A stretch of DNA of 64,000 nucleotides from Branchiostoma floridae (Eukaryota; Chordata; Leptocardii; Amphioxiformes; Branchiostomatidae), in assembly GCF_000003815.2 (NCBI RefSeq), contig NC_049995.1:16258437-16322436 (forward strand), given 5' to 3'. Shown here piece after piece: positions 24,001 through 34,917 of this stretch (position 1 is its first letter; every line of letters starts with the position of its first letter). The notes under the pieces are model-generated. The model was not told the DNA's origin. It made no database searches and worked only from the letters and a program-made list of their open reading frames with translations. Made by a program: the position numbers and the translations under genes.

Positions 24001-25141
24001 CATTGGCCTGTTGACGCCTCTTGCTGTGATGGGGGTTGGGGTATGCGCCATGTGCATCTGGCGTAGGCTCCGTGGTAAAGTCCCAGGCAACGACGCAGCC
24101 CAATCCCGCAATGGCACCCCGATCGCTGGCTGCTCCAGGTGGCCTCTTGGAGATGGTGGTCACCTGGACCAGTCAGTGATCAGTCCGTACGCAGAGGGTC
24201 GTTTGGAGGATCACGGTAGCTTGGGTGAGGCAGATTCGACCATCAGCCCGTACGCCGAAGGTCGTTTCACTGACCACGCGAGCTTGAATGATTCAGAATC
24301 AGTCATCAGCCCTTATGCTGAGGGCGGTTTCGGGGACCACCCTGATCTGCGCAGGGCCGACTCTTCTCAGTCAGAAACCGTCCCGTACGGAGAGGCTAAG
24401 CTTTGCGCAGCGTACGCAGGCCGCGCCCGCGCGCAGACACACCCCGTGCCGTCCCGCCCGTACAGCACCGAGCGCCCTCGTCTCATACCGAAGAGGGAAG
24501 GGGCCGTCCTGGCTGCCTATGGCCCAAAAGGTCGCGACAAGTCTGGCAAAAAGTGCTACCAGCATCCTGCCACTCTAACCAACCCTGGCGCCGCCCAGTC
24601 CTCTGCCTACCAGCAGCGTGGTAGGTACGAAAATGCTCCCGCCGGAAATTCTAACATGTCTGACCAAATTTGCTACCAGAACCCAAACCGGGGCGCCACC
24701 CAGTCCTCTGCCTACCAGCAGCGTAGTAGGTACGAAAATACTCCCGCCGGAAATTCTAACATGTCTGACCAAATTTGCTACCAGCACCCAAACCCTGGCG
24801 CCTCCCAGTCCTCTGCCTACCAGCCTGAGAATGCTAACACCACCCAGCGTTCCCGCAAGGCACCTTGCTACAACCCCCCTGCCCTGGCCACTGACCAAGA
24901 GCGTGCCCTGTCCAGCACATATGACCAGAATGACCCTAGAGAGGCCGCTCAGGGTTCCCGCAAGGCACCTTGCTACAACTCCCCTGCCCTGGCCACTGAC
25001 CAAGAGCGCGCCCTGCCCAACACGTATGACCAGCATGACCTTAACGAGGCAGTCTGCAACTCCGCAGAGTGCCCTGTGGTCGAAAGCTACGAGACCGCCG
25101 CCTCGCCCAGTAGTGAGACGGGTACTCATGATGAAAACTAA
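21008..25141 (+). CDS. LRR transmembrane receptor with tyrosine-repeat tail
   Basis: Two exons, 21008-21613 and 22775-25141 (TAA), join in phase 0 to about 990 residues. Residues 1-25 form a signal peptide (VSLLLLVQFLVSP). A Cys-rich N-terminal part is followed by leucine-rich repeats (LLLLENNLTHLE; LSELILVDNQILTLSPDTF; LRFLILEGNRISHIAAGAF; LSNLDLARNRLTFLSGG) and an LRRCT-like cap (NPPRCTCANEWLY). A Ser/Thr-rich stalk leads to a membrane helix at about 605-630 (ILWAFIGLLTPLAVMGVGVC) with basic WRRLRGK after it. The ~360-residue tail has three SPYAEG motifs, then Cys-Tyr repeats (CYQNP, CYQHP, CYNPP) and repeated SSAYQQ and TYDQ. It resembles the large amphioxus LRR receptor repertoire; the ligand is unknown. 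Tail tyrosines suggest SH2/PTB-type signalling, by inference only. Confidence 0.88.
21740..21905 (-). mobile_element. tRNA-derived SINE head
   Basis: Read on the minus strand this has an A-box-like TGGCGTAACTGG, a B-box-like region and CCCCGACGTTGTGCCC, matching the plus-strand copy at 55652. It sits in the LRR gene's single intron. Confidence 0.65.
22495..22730. mobile_element. Inverted-repeat MITE (GGTATACC / GATCAAATTTTCAACGAC family)
   Basis: The left arm TAAGGTATACCTGGATCAAA, TTTTCAACGACC, CAATACTGATGACCAATCAC pairs with the right arm GTGATCGGTCATCAGTATTG, GGTCGTTGAAATTTGATCC, GGGTATACCTTTATGTTGG. Partial copies are at 30758-30790, 36885-36985 and 56685-56775. Nothing else is seen in the LRR intron. 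Confidence 0.7.
24596..25000 (+). repeat. 105-bp in-frame tandem repeats in the LRR tail
   Basis: CAGTCCTCTGCCTACCAG recurs at 24596, 24701 and 24806, and TCCCGCAAGGCACCTTGC at 24851 and 24956: each step is exactly 105 bp (35 codons). Each unit carries one Cys-Tyr and one further Tyr motif. Confidence 0.85.
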
Positions 25142-25422
25142 TCTATAAGATGATTTACTGGCTACAAAGCAGATTTAACCATTACGAAAAGGGCCACATA
25201 AGTGTCCAAGTGGCCACTTCGGCTCTACTTTGGTCCTTTTTATACTGTTTTATATACGGGTAAATATGAAACACCCTTTCAAAAGATGTGAATCTTAAGT
25301 AACAAATTAAAAGAAAGAATGAAAATACTGAAAAAGTACCAAAATTGACTAAATCATCCTTTTGTTGCAAATAAAATAAAATTATATACTAGTATACAAA
25401 GTACCCACAAGTACAGTCAAAC

Positions 25423-25860
25423 CAAGGACGTTACATCAGAAGGACTGAGTTCAGACTCAGTGCCTATTCATCAAGCTTCGATTCATATTCTATTTAGAAA
25501 TAACGTTACAGTTTATAAAAATAGAACCCGATGATTACTACTCTTGCTTCAGTTGCGTGAATTTTTTTATTCAGACTATGTGGCCTTTTCGGCAAAGCTG
25601 TATGCTCTATGACGTCGATTGAGTGGCCTTCCCTTCCCCAGCAGTTTGCGACCTGAAAATGCACAAACATGGACTCGATAAGATTGGGAACCTAGATGTA
25701 CAACGTTAACGTTACATAAACAAATTGATATGAACTTGTCCGCACATGTCTCCACGTATTCCGGCATGTAGCAAACGATTTTAGCTTCAGAAGTTCCCCA
25801 ACGATCCCCAAAAAGTACGGACTTTTCCCCCTCCCACCACGTTGATGTAACGTCCTTGGT
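25423..25860. mobile_element. Inverted-repeat-bounded segment
   Basis: CAAACCAAGGACGTTACAT at the left pairs with ATGTAACGTCCTTGGTCAAA at the right, about 440 bp apart. No transposase frame is seen inside. It may be a non-autonomous DNA element; no target duplication was recognised. Confidence 0.45.
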
Positions 25861-25869
25861 CAAACCAAC

Positions 25870-28150
25870 TTATGATTTGGCTCAATTTGTATCATGCAAT
25901 TCAATGAACGGTTTTGTTTTGTGCTTGTCTTTCCGTGTTTCTCCAATTATTTATTTTCCACATGCTACTAACGTTCACATTGAAGTGAATGACAAACACG
26001 TCAAATGTTAATTAAACCCTTATTTGCATCATGAATGAGCTACAAACTACAGTTAAACAAGATATAGGAGAAATTGCACGCAGGTATGAGGTCTTCGAGC
26101 TCTTGCTGAACTAGGTCAAGCCTTGTTCAAAACAGCCAGACACACTTTTGATTTATTTTCAGTTATTGTGAAAGTAAAATTGGTTCACTAACGCTCCAAT
26201 TTTTATCAATTTTGCACAAATTTCTGCTTTACAAATCGACCTATCTAATAGATGTTTCTGGCGTGAAAAAAGAAGTTATAGAACTGTTTTATAAGTCAAT
26301 CTGTCAAAATATGTTAAATGTCAAATATATGTCAATATTATGTCAAAATACATCAAGACTATTGTCAAAATGTCAAAATATGCCAGGAAGATGTCAAAAT
26401 TCAAAACAAATTCTGGTGTGTTTTAAACTTCCAAACAAACATTGCAGTTATGAGATGGTGTTATCAAAATCATACCCAAAAATCAATTTTTTGTACATGA
26501 CAAGGGGCCGGCTTTAAATCAGACAAACGCAGATATGCACATTGCAGATTCGGAAACTGAATGTGGGAGGAGAGTATAGTACTGTCTCCTTGAAATACTG
26601 GCCCTAAAAGTAAATTGTGACTAAAACTCCCTTGTTTAAATTCAATATGGCCTGGATGATATCTTGCTTATGTTTAAGAATATTTCAGAGGTGACTGTTT
26701 TCAGGGCAGTATCTAGGCCATAGCAAGCGCTGGTATACTTTGAACATCATATTCTAAAATCTTCTTCTAAAACTTGTAATTCTATAGTCATGTTAGGCAT
26801 TGGATACTCGACTCCATGAGGTGGGGTAACTGAGGTTCTACTTTAGCATATCTGTTCAGTGCTAGATTACAGTCAAACCTGTACAAACTACATGAAGGAA
26901 TATTGTGACCGCCTTCTAGACAATTTTTCCTATTGGCAGTTTCGGTATGATTGTACATTGCACAAAACTATGTGACAAGTTAGAAAATAGCATAACCTGC
27001 ACAGAATATTCCTCACAGACAATTAACACAAAGGTGATAAAAACGAAATGTCTTGAAAAAATCATTTGGTCCCCTTGCATCTTAAAACCATTCCATTATA
27101 ACTGCGTTTCTTACCGTTCTACCTTAGCATATTTGTTCAGTGTTATAATAGTCAAACCTGTACAAGCGACCAATGCTACATAAAGGATAACCTGAACATT
27201 GTGACCGCTTTTTAGATAATTTCTCCCATTGACACAAACCTGTCTAAACTGACCACCTGTCCACAAAGACCACAAAGATTTGACCGTTCTCCTGAGTGGT
27301 CGTCTTTGGCAGGTTTGATTGTACATTTCGCAAAACTATGAGGCAAATTAGAAAATAGCATAACCTGTACGGAATATTCCTCACAGACAATTAACACAAA
27401 GGTGATAAAAAGACATATCTACAGTGATCATGAGGTCGTTTACCCATGAAAAAAAAATCCTTTGGTCCCCTTGCAATTTCAAACCATTTCTGATTATAGA
27501 CATTCCATTTAGAAAACGTTGTTTGTAGAAATATTCTGTACAAAGAACAGTAGTAAAAGATACATGATACACCTGGAAGTAATTATAGATTCTAATCACC
27601 GCCTTAAAGAATCGTTGCCTTAAAGAACCATCGTCTTAATCATTGTAAAGAAGAATGTGCTGGTGGTGCCACATTGTAAATAGTGTAAAAAAACATATAA
27701 TTTGTCGTGTTTATTTGTGAAACCATTGTGATGTATTTTCTCTACCGACTAGTACTATATCAGGGACACCTTTTGTAATCAGTGCCATTCATATAATGGC
27801 AAACATTATTCATTGGTAGAAAAAAGAAAGGAATTGTTCCGAAATTCCTGACATTACTGGGAAGCTGTAACGTTAAGTATGCAGTAGTGTACTAAAAGTA
27901 GTCTGAAAAATGATTTGTGTACAAGTAAATTAAAGGCATAGAAAAGTACAAATGTATGTATGTGAAGGACACGATCCTCTGGCTAGCCTGATTTAGTCAC
28001 AGCCCACTCAACATTGCTGGCCTCTGTTGGTAGCCTACTAGGGGCCTGTTACAGCCTGGACAGCAGAGTTTGTGTTACACAGACTACGCTTGCCAGCTTT
28101 TGATAATGAGTTGCTTGGAGATTAACGTTACATCTCTGCGGCCTTCGTTG
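25870..28150. other. Intergenic region with duplicated MITE-bearing segment
   Basis: No gene is seen. A degenerate TGTCAAAAT-periodic stretch lies at 26300-26405. CAGTCAAACCTG-family element pieces are at about 26870-26957 and 27150-27322, each followed by a near-identical ~150-bp block (AGAAAATAGCATAACCTG; ATTCCTCACAGACAATTAAC) at 26950-27100 and 27317-27490, so a ~370-bp segment has been duplicated. Confidence 0.5.
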
Positions 28151-28278
28151 TACTTAAATTACACCCCTATAGTGGAGTGGACGATTCCGCGCCTCCGCAA
28201 AGGATTGTGGTAGACAAGAAAGACACAACGCGTTGCCGGAAGATTCTTCGTCAGTTTTGGGTGCTTTTCACAAGAAAA

Positions 28279-30085
28279 ATGCCGATTTTAGAGAAGAGGA
28301 AAGCCCAGGAGATGGCCCTGGTGGCCTCCAAGAGACAGAGGAACGAGCTGGTGGCCGTGGCTTCTCAGGAGAGGCAGCTTTTACAAGCGGTGAGTGTTTT
28401 TTAGTAGTTCGTACCGCGTACCGCACGCTTTTTAAGGTGGGAGGGGGGCAGCGGTTTTCTCCCAACAAAATTTTCGACATGAAAGCAGGGCTCGAAAATA
28501 CCACCTGCATATGCAGGTTAGTGCAGGTGAAATTGGAGCTGTGCAGGTATTTCTGATGTCTACCTGCACCTAACCTGCACTGGTCCATATCATGGGTTTC
28601 ATACATAAATGTCCTATGATTAAATAAATAAATAAATAAATAAATTTAGGTGTAAATACTAAAGGGATTGTTATTAGCTGCATCATTTTTATTTTGCTTT
28701 TAACACCTATAAAGTTTAAAATAAATAGATATATTTATATACATAGCAACGGTGCTCACCATTTGTATGATCCTAAGAGTGTNNNNNNNNNNNNNNNNNN
28801 NNNNNNNNNNNNNNNNNNNNNNNNNNNNNNNNNNNNNNNNNNNNNNNNNNNNNNNNNNNNNNNNNNNNNNNNNNNNNNNNNNCCAGCACATAGCATTTAT
28901 CATAGATCTATCAAGACCAGTGGAAGAATAGCTCTTCAGTGAGCTATACTGGATCCATATGATATCACTGTCTTATGTCATAAGTAAAGAAGTAAGAAGT
29001 TAGCATGAAAGTTCATCTGTGTTGGTAGAATACATTATAGAAATAGCTAAACTTTCTTTCCAACACTGAATTAATATAGGGACTTACCCTAGAGACGGGG
29101 GGCGGCACAGACTTTCTGATATTATGACCCCCTCCTGCAAAAGTGGCGTGTTCCTGACGTCACTGCTGGAGATAGGGTCATTCTGTGAACAAGGTCGACG
29201 GACTTGGCCGAAAATTTAGGGTAAGTCCCTATATTAATTCAGTGTTGGAAAGAAAGTTTAGCTATTTCTATAAGTAAGAAGTTGTTTTGTATTTTTGTCA
29301 CCAGTCCTGTGGAATGTGTACGGAGACTGTGAGAACTACGCTGTGCTGAACGGGCACTCTGGAGCCATCATGGAGCTGCAGTTCTCAACAGACGGCAGGT
29401 TCGTCTCGTTAATTCATTTATTGTTTTATAATTCTTGATTACCTGTAACCTCAATTAACTGAGTTACTTGCTCCACTGGTTCCCATAACAAAGGACAACT
29501 GAGGTGCATATAGCAGGGAATTAAAGATGAGAAATAAGATATCCATTCTGGAACCATTTCGGGACATTTGAGCTCACTTCCTGTTCGTGTCCAACATGCC
29601 TAACTTGTGGGAATAACTAGAAACACCCACAGACAAACAGACACACTAAGTCACTAACTAAGATAGATACTTTCTGTAGTGTTTCTTGGAGTTAATGTAC
29701 CCAAAAAAGTCTGCATTTTGTTCCAGAACACTTTTCTCTGCGTCCACGGACAAAACAGATAAAGGTTCACTTGCCTAATGTGGGAATAATTGTAGAAAAA
29801 CACGCAAGCAAACATCTACACATTAGCTAAGAAAGATACTTTCTGTACTGTGCTGTTTCATTGAGCTAACGTAACAAACAACATCTACATTTTGTTCCAG
29901 CACACTTTTCTCTGCCTCCACGGACAAAACGGTGGGCCTGTTTGACGTGGAGACCGGAGCGCGGATCAAGCGGCTGAAGGGACACTCCACATTCGTCAAC
30001 TCCTGCCACCCGTCGCGCCGCGGGCCACAGATGGTCGTGAGTGGGAGTGATGACAGTACCATCAGGGTGAGACCTCTCTCTTTCC

Positions 30086-30133
<48 letters not shown>

Positions 30134-33100
30134 GGCCACAGATGGTCGTGAACGGGAGTGACGACAGTACCATCAGGGTGAGGCATCTCTCTTCTCTTCC
30201 TCTCTTAGTCTTACTCCCTCTCTCTGTCTCTCTCTCTCTCTCTTCCTCTCTTTTCGTCTCTTCATTTCTCTTCCTCTCTTCATCTCTCTTTCTCTCTCCC
30301 TCTCTTTCTGTCTCCCGCTCTCTTTGTCTCTCACTTCCTCTCTCCCTTTCTCTCCTCCCCTCACTATCTCTTCCTCTTTTTCTTTCTCTATCTTCCTCCC
30401 TCTTTGTCTCTCTTCCTTTCTGAGTTTCTCTCTTCCCCCTCTCTCTCTCCTTTCTCACTCTTTTACTCTCCCTCTCTTTCTCTGTCACTTACTCTTTCTC
30501 TGCTATTTGGGTTGTATTTCCATCCCATCCAACTTTAACAAGATGAGCTATTTTTATGCAATATTACATTGAAACATACAACATAATAAGTCTAACAACT
30601 TAGCACCACATACATATATGTGTAAACAGGGAAACAGGGCTTTATTTCGGTTTCCCCTGCAAAGTAGGACGTCTAGTTTTCTTTGTTTTTTGAAGTGCAT
30701 ACTAAACTTTATTCCAAGACAGATCTGATTTTAAACAGCCACTCTCCTCTTCTTTAGTATCAATACTAATGACCAATCACTTCAAAATCTGCAGCTGTGG
30801 GACACCAGAAAGAAGGGATCGGCACAAACCTTCCAGAACACGTACCAGGTCACATCCGTGTCGTTTAATGACACAAGCGACCAGATCCTGTCTGGTGGCA
30901 TCGACAACGATATCAAGGTAAGTGCAACCGCTGTCTCAAAGGCGTAATGTAGCAAGTCTACTGTAACCGTTATTCTATCGCTACATCCATAGCAAATGCT
31001 AAGCAGAACTTCACTCTTTTGTGCTTCCACAACAAACTTTCTTGGCAAGAACACATTTTCCCACTTCCAGGTAAGAATCCTTTTTTCTCCATAACCCATC
31101 TCTTAGAAGGAAGTTCCATGCTGAGAGCTTCTTTCCTAGAACTACATTGTTATGAAACAAGCTTCCACAGAATTGCTTCCCTGTGGGGTTCAATCTGAAA
31201 CTTTCAAGTCAAGGGTAAACAAACATTTTTCTTCAGAGTCCAGTACTGTAACCCAAAATGTATGAGTGGTTCCACGAGCCTAGTTTTGTGGCAAACTTTA
31301 AAAAAATTTATGGCAGACAACATGGCAGCACCCATGTCTGTGTTGGTTAAAGCTAAAGCAGGGCTCGAAATACACTTTTCAGTCAACTTGCACCAGTGCA
31401 AGTTAAGCCAAAGGTAACTTGCACCAAAAGAAACTTACTTGCACAACCCAAAATAGTGAACTGTTAACCCTTTATTCTTCTTCTGAAAATTTGCAAATAT
31501 ATGGGGATACATAAAGACCACATGTTTGGATATTTGTTTTCCAAAGCGTATTTTATTTTGGATTTCAAATTGTACAACAAATGTGAATTTAGGCTTAATT
31601 TAAGACAATTCAATGTCTACAACTTGATAAGATCAATAGATTTCTTCTGGACTCTTCGAGTGACTTCCATCACTATTCTTAACCATCGCTAGAACAACTC
31701 AATACAAACACATATAACTGGAAAATCCAGTTGATCATATCAAAGTCACTAAATTGTATGCAAAATGTATTTACTCATATGCAAATCAAGGTAAGACAAC
31801 ACCATAGGAATTATTAGCATTATAGAGATGGAATTGTCTTCAAATTTTGTTTACCTGGATGTCTAACCAAGTTTAGAAATAACAAATTTAGGCTATTTTT
31901 TTATTCAGTGTTGTTTTCTTTTACCTTTCAATGGCAGACAATATTCTTGGTGTGTGTAAGCTTTTTCTAAAGTCAGGTATTAGTGGATAAAAGTAACTTG
32001 CACTGGTGCAAGTTTGGTCCAAACTTACTTGCACCACACCAATTTTACATGCACAAACTTGCATATGCATGTGGTATTTCGAGCCCTGCTAAAGGGTTTT
32101 GCCTATGTGTTACTGCTTGTAGAAAGAGAGACAGGACTCAAGAAACACAAGCTCATGAAGTAAAGTAGTTGCATGGCTTTTTGTAAAGGCCGTAGGAACA
32201 GTGGGTTGTCATCCACTGTGTCTAGTCCACGGTATAGGAAGGTGGAGCCCATCCCTCTCCTTCAACTGCCTTTTACCTCCATGACCAAAGTCAGGTAGCC
32301 ATTCTTACACCTGGGTGGAGTGAGGAAAGTTGTGTAAAGTGCTTTTACAAAGGGCTCGATATTTTTAGCACGACAGGATTCGGACCCAGGCTCTCTAGGG
32401 TCTGGGCCAAGCACCCTGCAGTTATGCCACACTACAGAAAAAGTCAATGAAGTTGAATATTATGTTTATTCCTCTGTTGTCACAATGTTGGAACCACTGC
32501 CTCAAGATCGTTAGCATGGCAGGACTCAAACTAAGGACCATAATACTGCAGTTATGCCATTATGACCAAGTTATGTTATGTTTATTCCCCCTCTGTCACA
32601 GTGTTGGGACCTGAGGAAGAATGACGTTATCTACAAGATGCGGGGCCACATGGACACGGTCACGGGCCTGAGTCTGAGCAAGGACGGGTCCTACCTCCTG
32701 TCTTGTGCCATGGATAATACAGGTAAACACTAACTTCTCACATTATCAGGGTTTTTCTCTACACATGGACACACCAACAGGTCTGAGTCTGAGTAGGATG
32801 GGTATCAGGGTTTTTCTGTACACATGGACACTGTAACAGGCCTGAGTCTCAGCAAGGATGGTTCCTATGTTCTGTCTTGTGCCATGGACAACACAGGTAA
32901 ACACTAATTTCTCACATTGTCAGGGTTTTTCTGTACACATGGATACTGTAACAGGCCTGAGTATGAGCAAATATGGTTCCTATAGGCTATATGTACTGTC
33001 TTGTGCCATGGATAACACAGGTAAACACAGCCTGGAAACTCAGACTTTTCATACTTTCTCGAATAAAGTACAAAGTTAACCTAACTTTTAAATCTCCAAT

Positions 33101-34917
33101 AGGTAATTCAACTCTCGTCATAACAGTCTTAATTTTTCATTCCCCCACAGTTCGTATCTGGGATGTGAGACCGTTTGCTCCACAGGAGAGATGTGTGAAG
33201 ATATTCCAGGGAAACCAGCACAGCTTTGAAAAGGTGGGTACAGCATTGTATTTTAGCCTATGGGGATTTGAATATATGGATGACATCCTAAGTGTTTCCC
33301 CCAACTGATACAAGCATGCAGAAAGAGAAAAGTTGGGAAAAGATAGAAATTGCCTTTATCATAAAATCTTAGTGGTCAGGAAGGTCAATACCACACAGAA
33401 TAATGGTATAGATTTATTTCAAGTCAACCTGTAGGCCACTTTTTATTGAGGTCATGAGGGAAGGGTCAGCTGAAATATAACAAAAATATTGCATTGAGTT
33501 GATCTGAAAAGAGCTACATGCAGGGAAAACTTCAAAGTACAATGATCCTTTAAGTACTGTACATATTGTCTGTCTTCTCTGTCACGACCAGTGGAACGTT
33601 TGCTCATCTAGTCATTTGAGCAAAAGTGGTTTGAATTTCCTTTATTTTTTTCACTTTATTAATATTATCTTCATGGCCTGTCCATTTCAGGACTAAGAGA
33701 CTTTGCTTTATTTCCACCAATCTGTCACTATTGAAACGTCAGTGTAGTAACAGGAGTGTTACGCCGAAGGGCGGTTGTAAGCTGGTGTGCTACGCCGAGG
33801 GGCGGTTATACCGGCTATATAGATACAGATACAGTCAGGTAATAAAGCAATGGTTGTGAAAAAGTCTCTTTATTCAGTCACGTACCAACCAGAAACTCTT
33901 CACAGATGATCTGTTTCATTCCTTCCAGAACCTTACTTGATGTTCTATTTCATCCTCCACAGAATCTTATCCGGTGTATCTGGTTCCCTGATGGTAGTAA
34001 AACCACTGACCGTTTCATGTTTCGTTTTATAATTTTTGTTCATCGCTGTTTTGTTTCATCCTCCACAGAACTTGATCCGATGTAACTGGTCTCCTGACGG
34101 CAGTAAGATCACGGCGGGTTCGGCCGACCGTTTCATGTTTCCTTTTTTAATTTTTGTTCATCACTGTTTTGTTTTAGCTTCCACAGAACAGAACCTTATC
34201 CAGTGTGACTGGTCGCCTGAGGGTAGTAAAACTGCTGAACGTTTTATGTTTCTTTTTTAAATTTTTGTTCATCGCTGATTTGTTTTACCCTCCACAGAAC
34301 CTTATCCGGTGTAATTGGTCTCCAGACGGCAGTAAGATCACAGCGGGCTCGGCCGACCGTTTCGTGTACGTGTGGGACACCACAACGCGCCGCATCCTGT
34401 ACAAACTTCCCGGGCATGATGGGTCCATCAACGAGGTCGACTTCCACCCCTACGAACCCATTGGTGAGTAAAACATATCAACAGTTTAAGGAGCTGTCAC
34501 ACTTGTGCCTATCCTTATCGTTTCGTTAAGTTTCCTGAATACAGGCATATGTGCAGTACAGTCCAGTAAGTTTGTTAGCTTTGGACATGCACAAAAGTAT
34601 TGCATTTTGTGTACAACTGTATAAGAAAATGTCAGTACATGTATTTGATTTGGAATTAGAAAACAAAAACAAGTGTAACAGCTCCCTAACAATCTAATGT
34701 AGGCGCAATGTTATCCACCTTCCCTATTCTAGTTTTGGTCCGGTGCCTGTTAATAGTAGAAGCAGAACAAGTTGTATTTGTATTTGATGATTGAAAAAGC
34801 TAAGAAAGTGTTATGACAAAAACATGAGCTCCTCTCTGACTTGTTGTGTTCTCTCCTTCTTTTCCAGTGCTGTCAGCTTCCAGTGACAAGAAGATTTACT
34901 TGGGGGAGATCCAGTGA
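28279..34917 (+). CDS. SNRNP40: U5 snRNP 40-kDa WD40 protein (SNRNP40)
   Basis: Exons 28279-28389, 29305-29398, 29901-30066, 30795-30917, 32602-32722, 33151-33233, 34298-34463 and 34868-34917 give about 304 residues. They align segment by segment with vertebrate SNRNP40 (WDR57), a WD40 propeller in the U5 snRNP that binds PRP8. Landmarks are LWNVYGDCENYAVLNGHSGA, FSASTDKTVGLFD, SGGIDNDIK, DVRPFAPQERCVKIFQGN, SAGSADRF-equivalent TAGSADRFVYVWD, RRILYKLPGH and the end SASSDKKIYLGEIQ. About 45-50 residues (the first WD repeat) are missing between exons 1 and 3 and probably lie in or by the N gap 28783-28882. The start at 28279 matches the conserved 'EKRK' N terminus; an in-frame ATG at 28177 is less likely. 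An AATAAA lies near 35177. Confidence 0.95.
28486..28600. mobile_element. Fragment of hAT-like element
   Basis: The end CAGGGCTCGAAAATACC is followed by ACCTGCATATGCAGGT and ACCTGCACCTAACCTGCAC motifs, like the intact copy at 31359-32088. No matching right end was found, so it is truncated or diverged. Confidence 0.55.
28783..28882. other. Assembly gap (100 N)
   Basis: Exactly 100 N, the usual placeholder for a gap of unknown size. It lies in SNRNP40 intron 1-3, where the exon for the first WD repeat is expected. Confidence 0.98.
29005..29272. mobile_element. Inverted-repeat MITE
   Basis: ATAGAAATAGCTAAACTTTC and AACACTGAATTAATATAGGG at the left are mirrored by CCCTATATTAATTCAGTGTT and GAAAGTTTAGCTATTTCTAT at the right, with a ~110-bp GC-richer centre. 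The family is shared with 16025 and 17340. Confidence 0.75.
29729..29765 (+). repeat. Partial copy of the SNRNP40 exon 29901 acceptor edge
   Basis: GTTCCAGAACACTTTTCTCT followed by GCGTCCACGGACAAAAC nearly repeats 29894-29930. The frame breaks after about 30 nt, so it looks like a dead exon fragment 170 bp upstream of the real one. Confidence 0.8.
30067..30495. repeat. CT-rich microsatellite with embedded exon-edge copy
   Basis: Long (CT)n/TTCCTCTC tract. Embedded at 30131-30184 is a near copy of the last ~50 nt of exon 29901-30066 with its donor (GGGCCACAGATGGTCGTGAA, then AGTACCATCAGGGTGAG). The CT tract runs on both sides. Confidence 0.85.
31359..32088. mobile_element. hAT-like non-autonomous element, complete
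   Basis: Perfect 15-bp inverted termini CAGGGCTCGAAATAC / GTATTTCGAGCCCTG are flanked by CTAAAG on both sides (31353-31358 and 32089-32094). Next to each terminus are ACTTGCACCAGTGCAAGTT-type palindromes. The ~730-bp interior has no transposase frame. It lies in the intron before exon 32602 of SNRNP40. Confidence 0.8.
32165..32445 (-). mobile_element. tRNA-derived SINE copy
   Basis: The same body as 6290 and 11320: AACAGTGGGTTGTCATCCAC, CCCATCCCTCTCCTTCAACT, TACACCTGGGTGGAGTGAGG, then a reversed tRNA-like head (GGACCCAGGCTCTCTAGG, GGGCCAAGCACCC, TATGCCACAC). Confidence 0.65.
32762..33040 (+). repeat. Multiple partial copies of SNRNP40 exon 32602-32722
   Basis: After the real exon, the block ACATGGACAC-GT-AC-GGCCTGAGTCT ... 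TCTTGTGCCATGGA-AACAC with its GTAAAC donor recurs at about 32823-32900 and 32938-33025, plus a shorter piece at 32762-32800. The copies start inside the exon, have no acceptor of their own, and carry amino-acid changes. Confidence 0.85.
33745..33840 (+). repeat. Isolated copies of the 56-bp minisatellite
   Basis: TGTTACGCCGAAGGGCGG, GCTACGCCGAGGGGCGG and GGCTATATAGATACAGATAC are units of the array at 60215-60973, here about two diverged copies inside a SNRNP40 intron. Confidence 0.75.
33925..34260 (+). repeat. Three decoy copies of SNRNP40 exon 34298 start
   Basis: The acceptor and first ~70 nt of exon 34298-34463 (CCACAGAACCTTATCCGGTG ... GCAGTAAGATCACGGCGGG) are repeated at about 33955-34028, 34058-34137 and 34178-34255, each followed by TTTCATGTTTC-TTTT-AATTTTTGTTCATC. 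The second copy keeps the frame (SPDGSKITAGSADRF) and a good acceptor; the others have changes such as WFPDGSKTTDRF. Confidence 0.85.

Noticed and set aside
24575-25129. 184-codon minus-strand ORF opposite the LRR receptor tail
   Set aside because: It is the antisense shadow of the 105-bp coding repeats; the plus strand joins to LRR and membrane segments.
29823-30488. 221-codon minus-strand ORF rich in Glu/Arg/Lys
   Set aside because: It is a translation of the CT microsatellite and antisense of a SNRNP40 exon.
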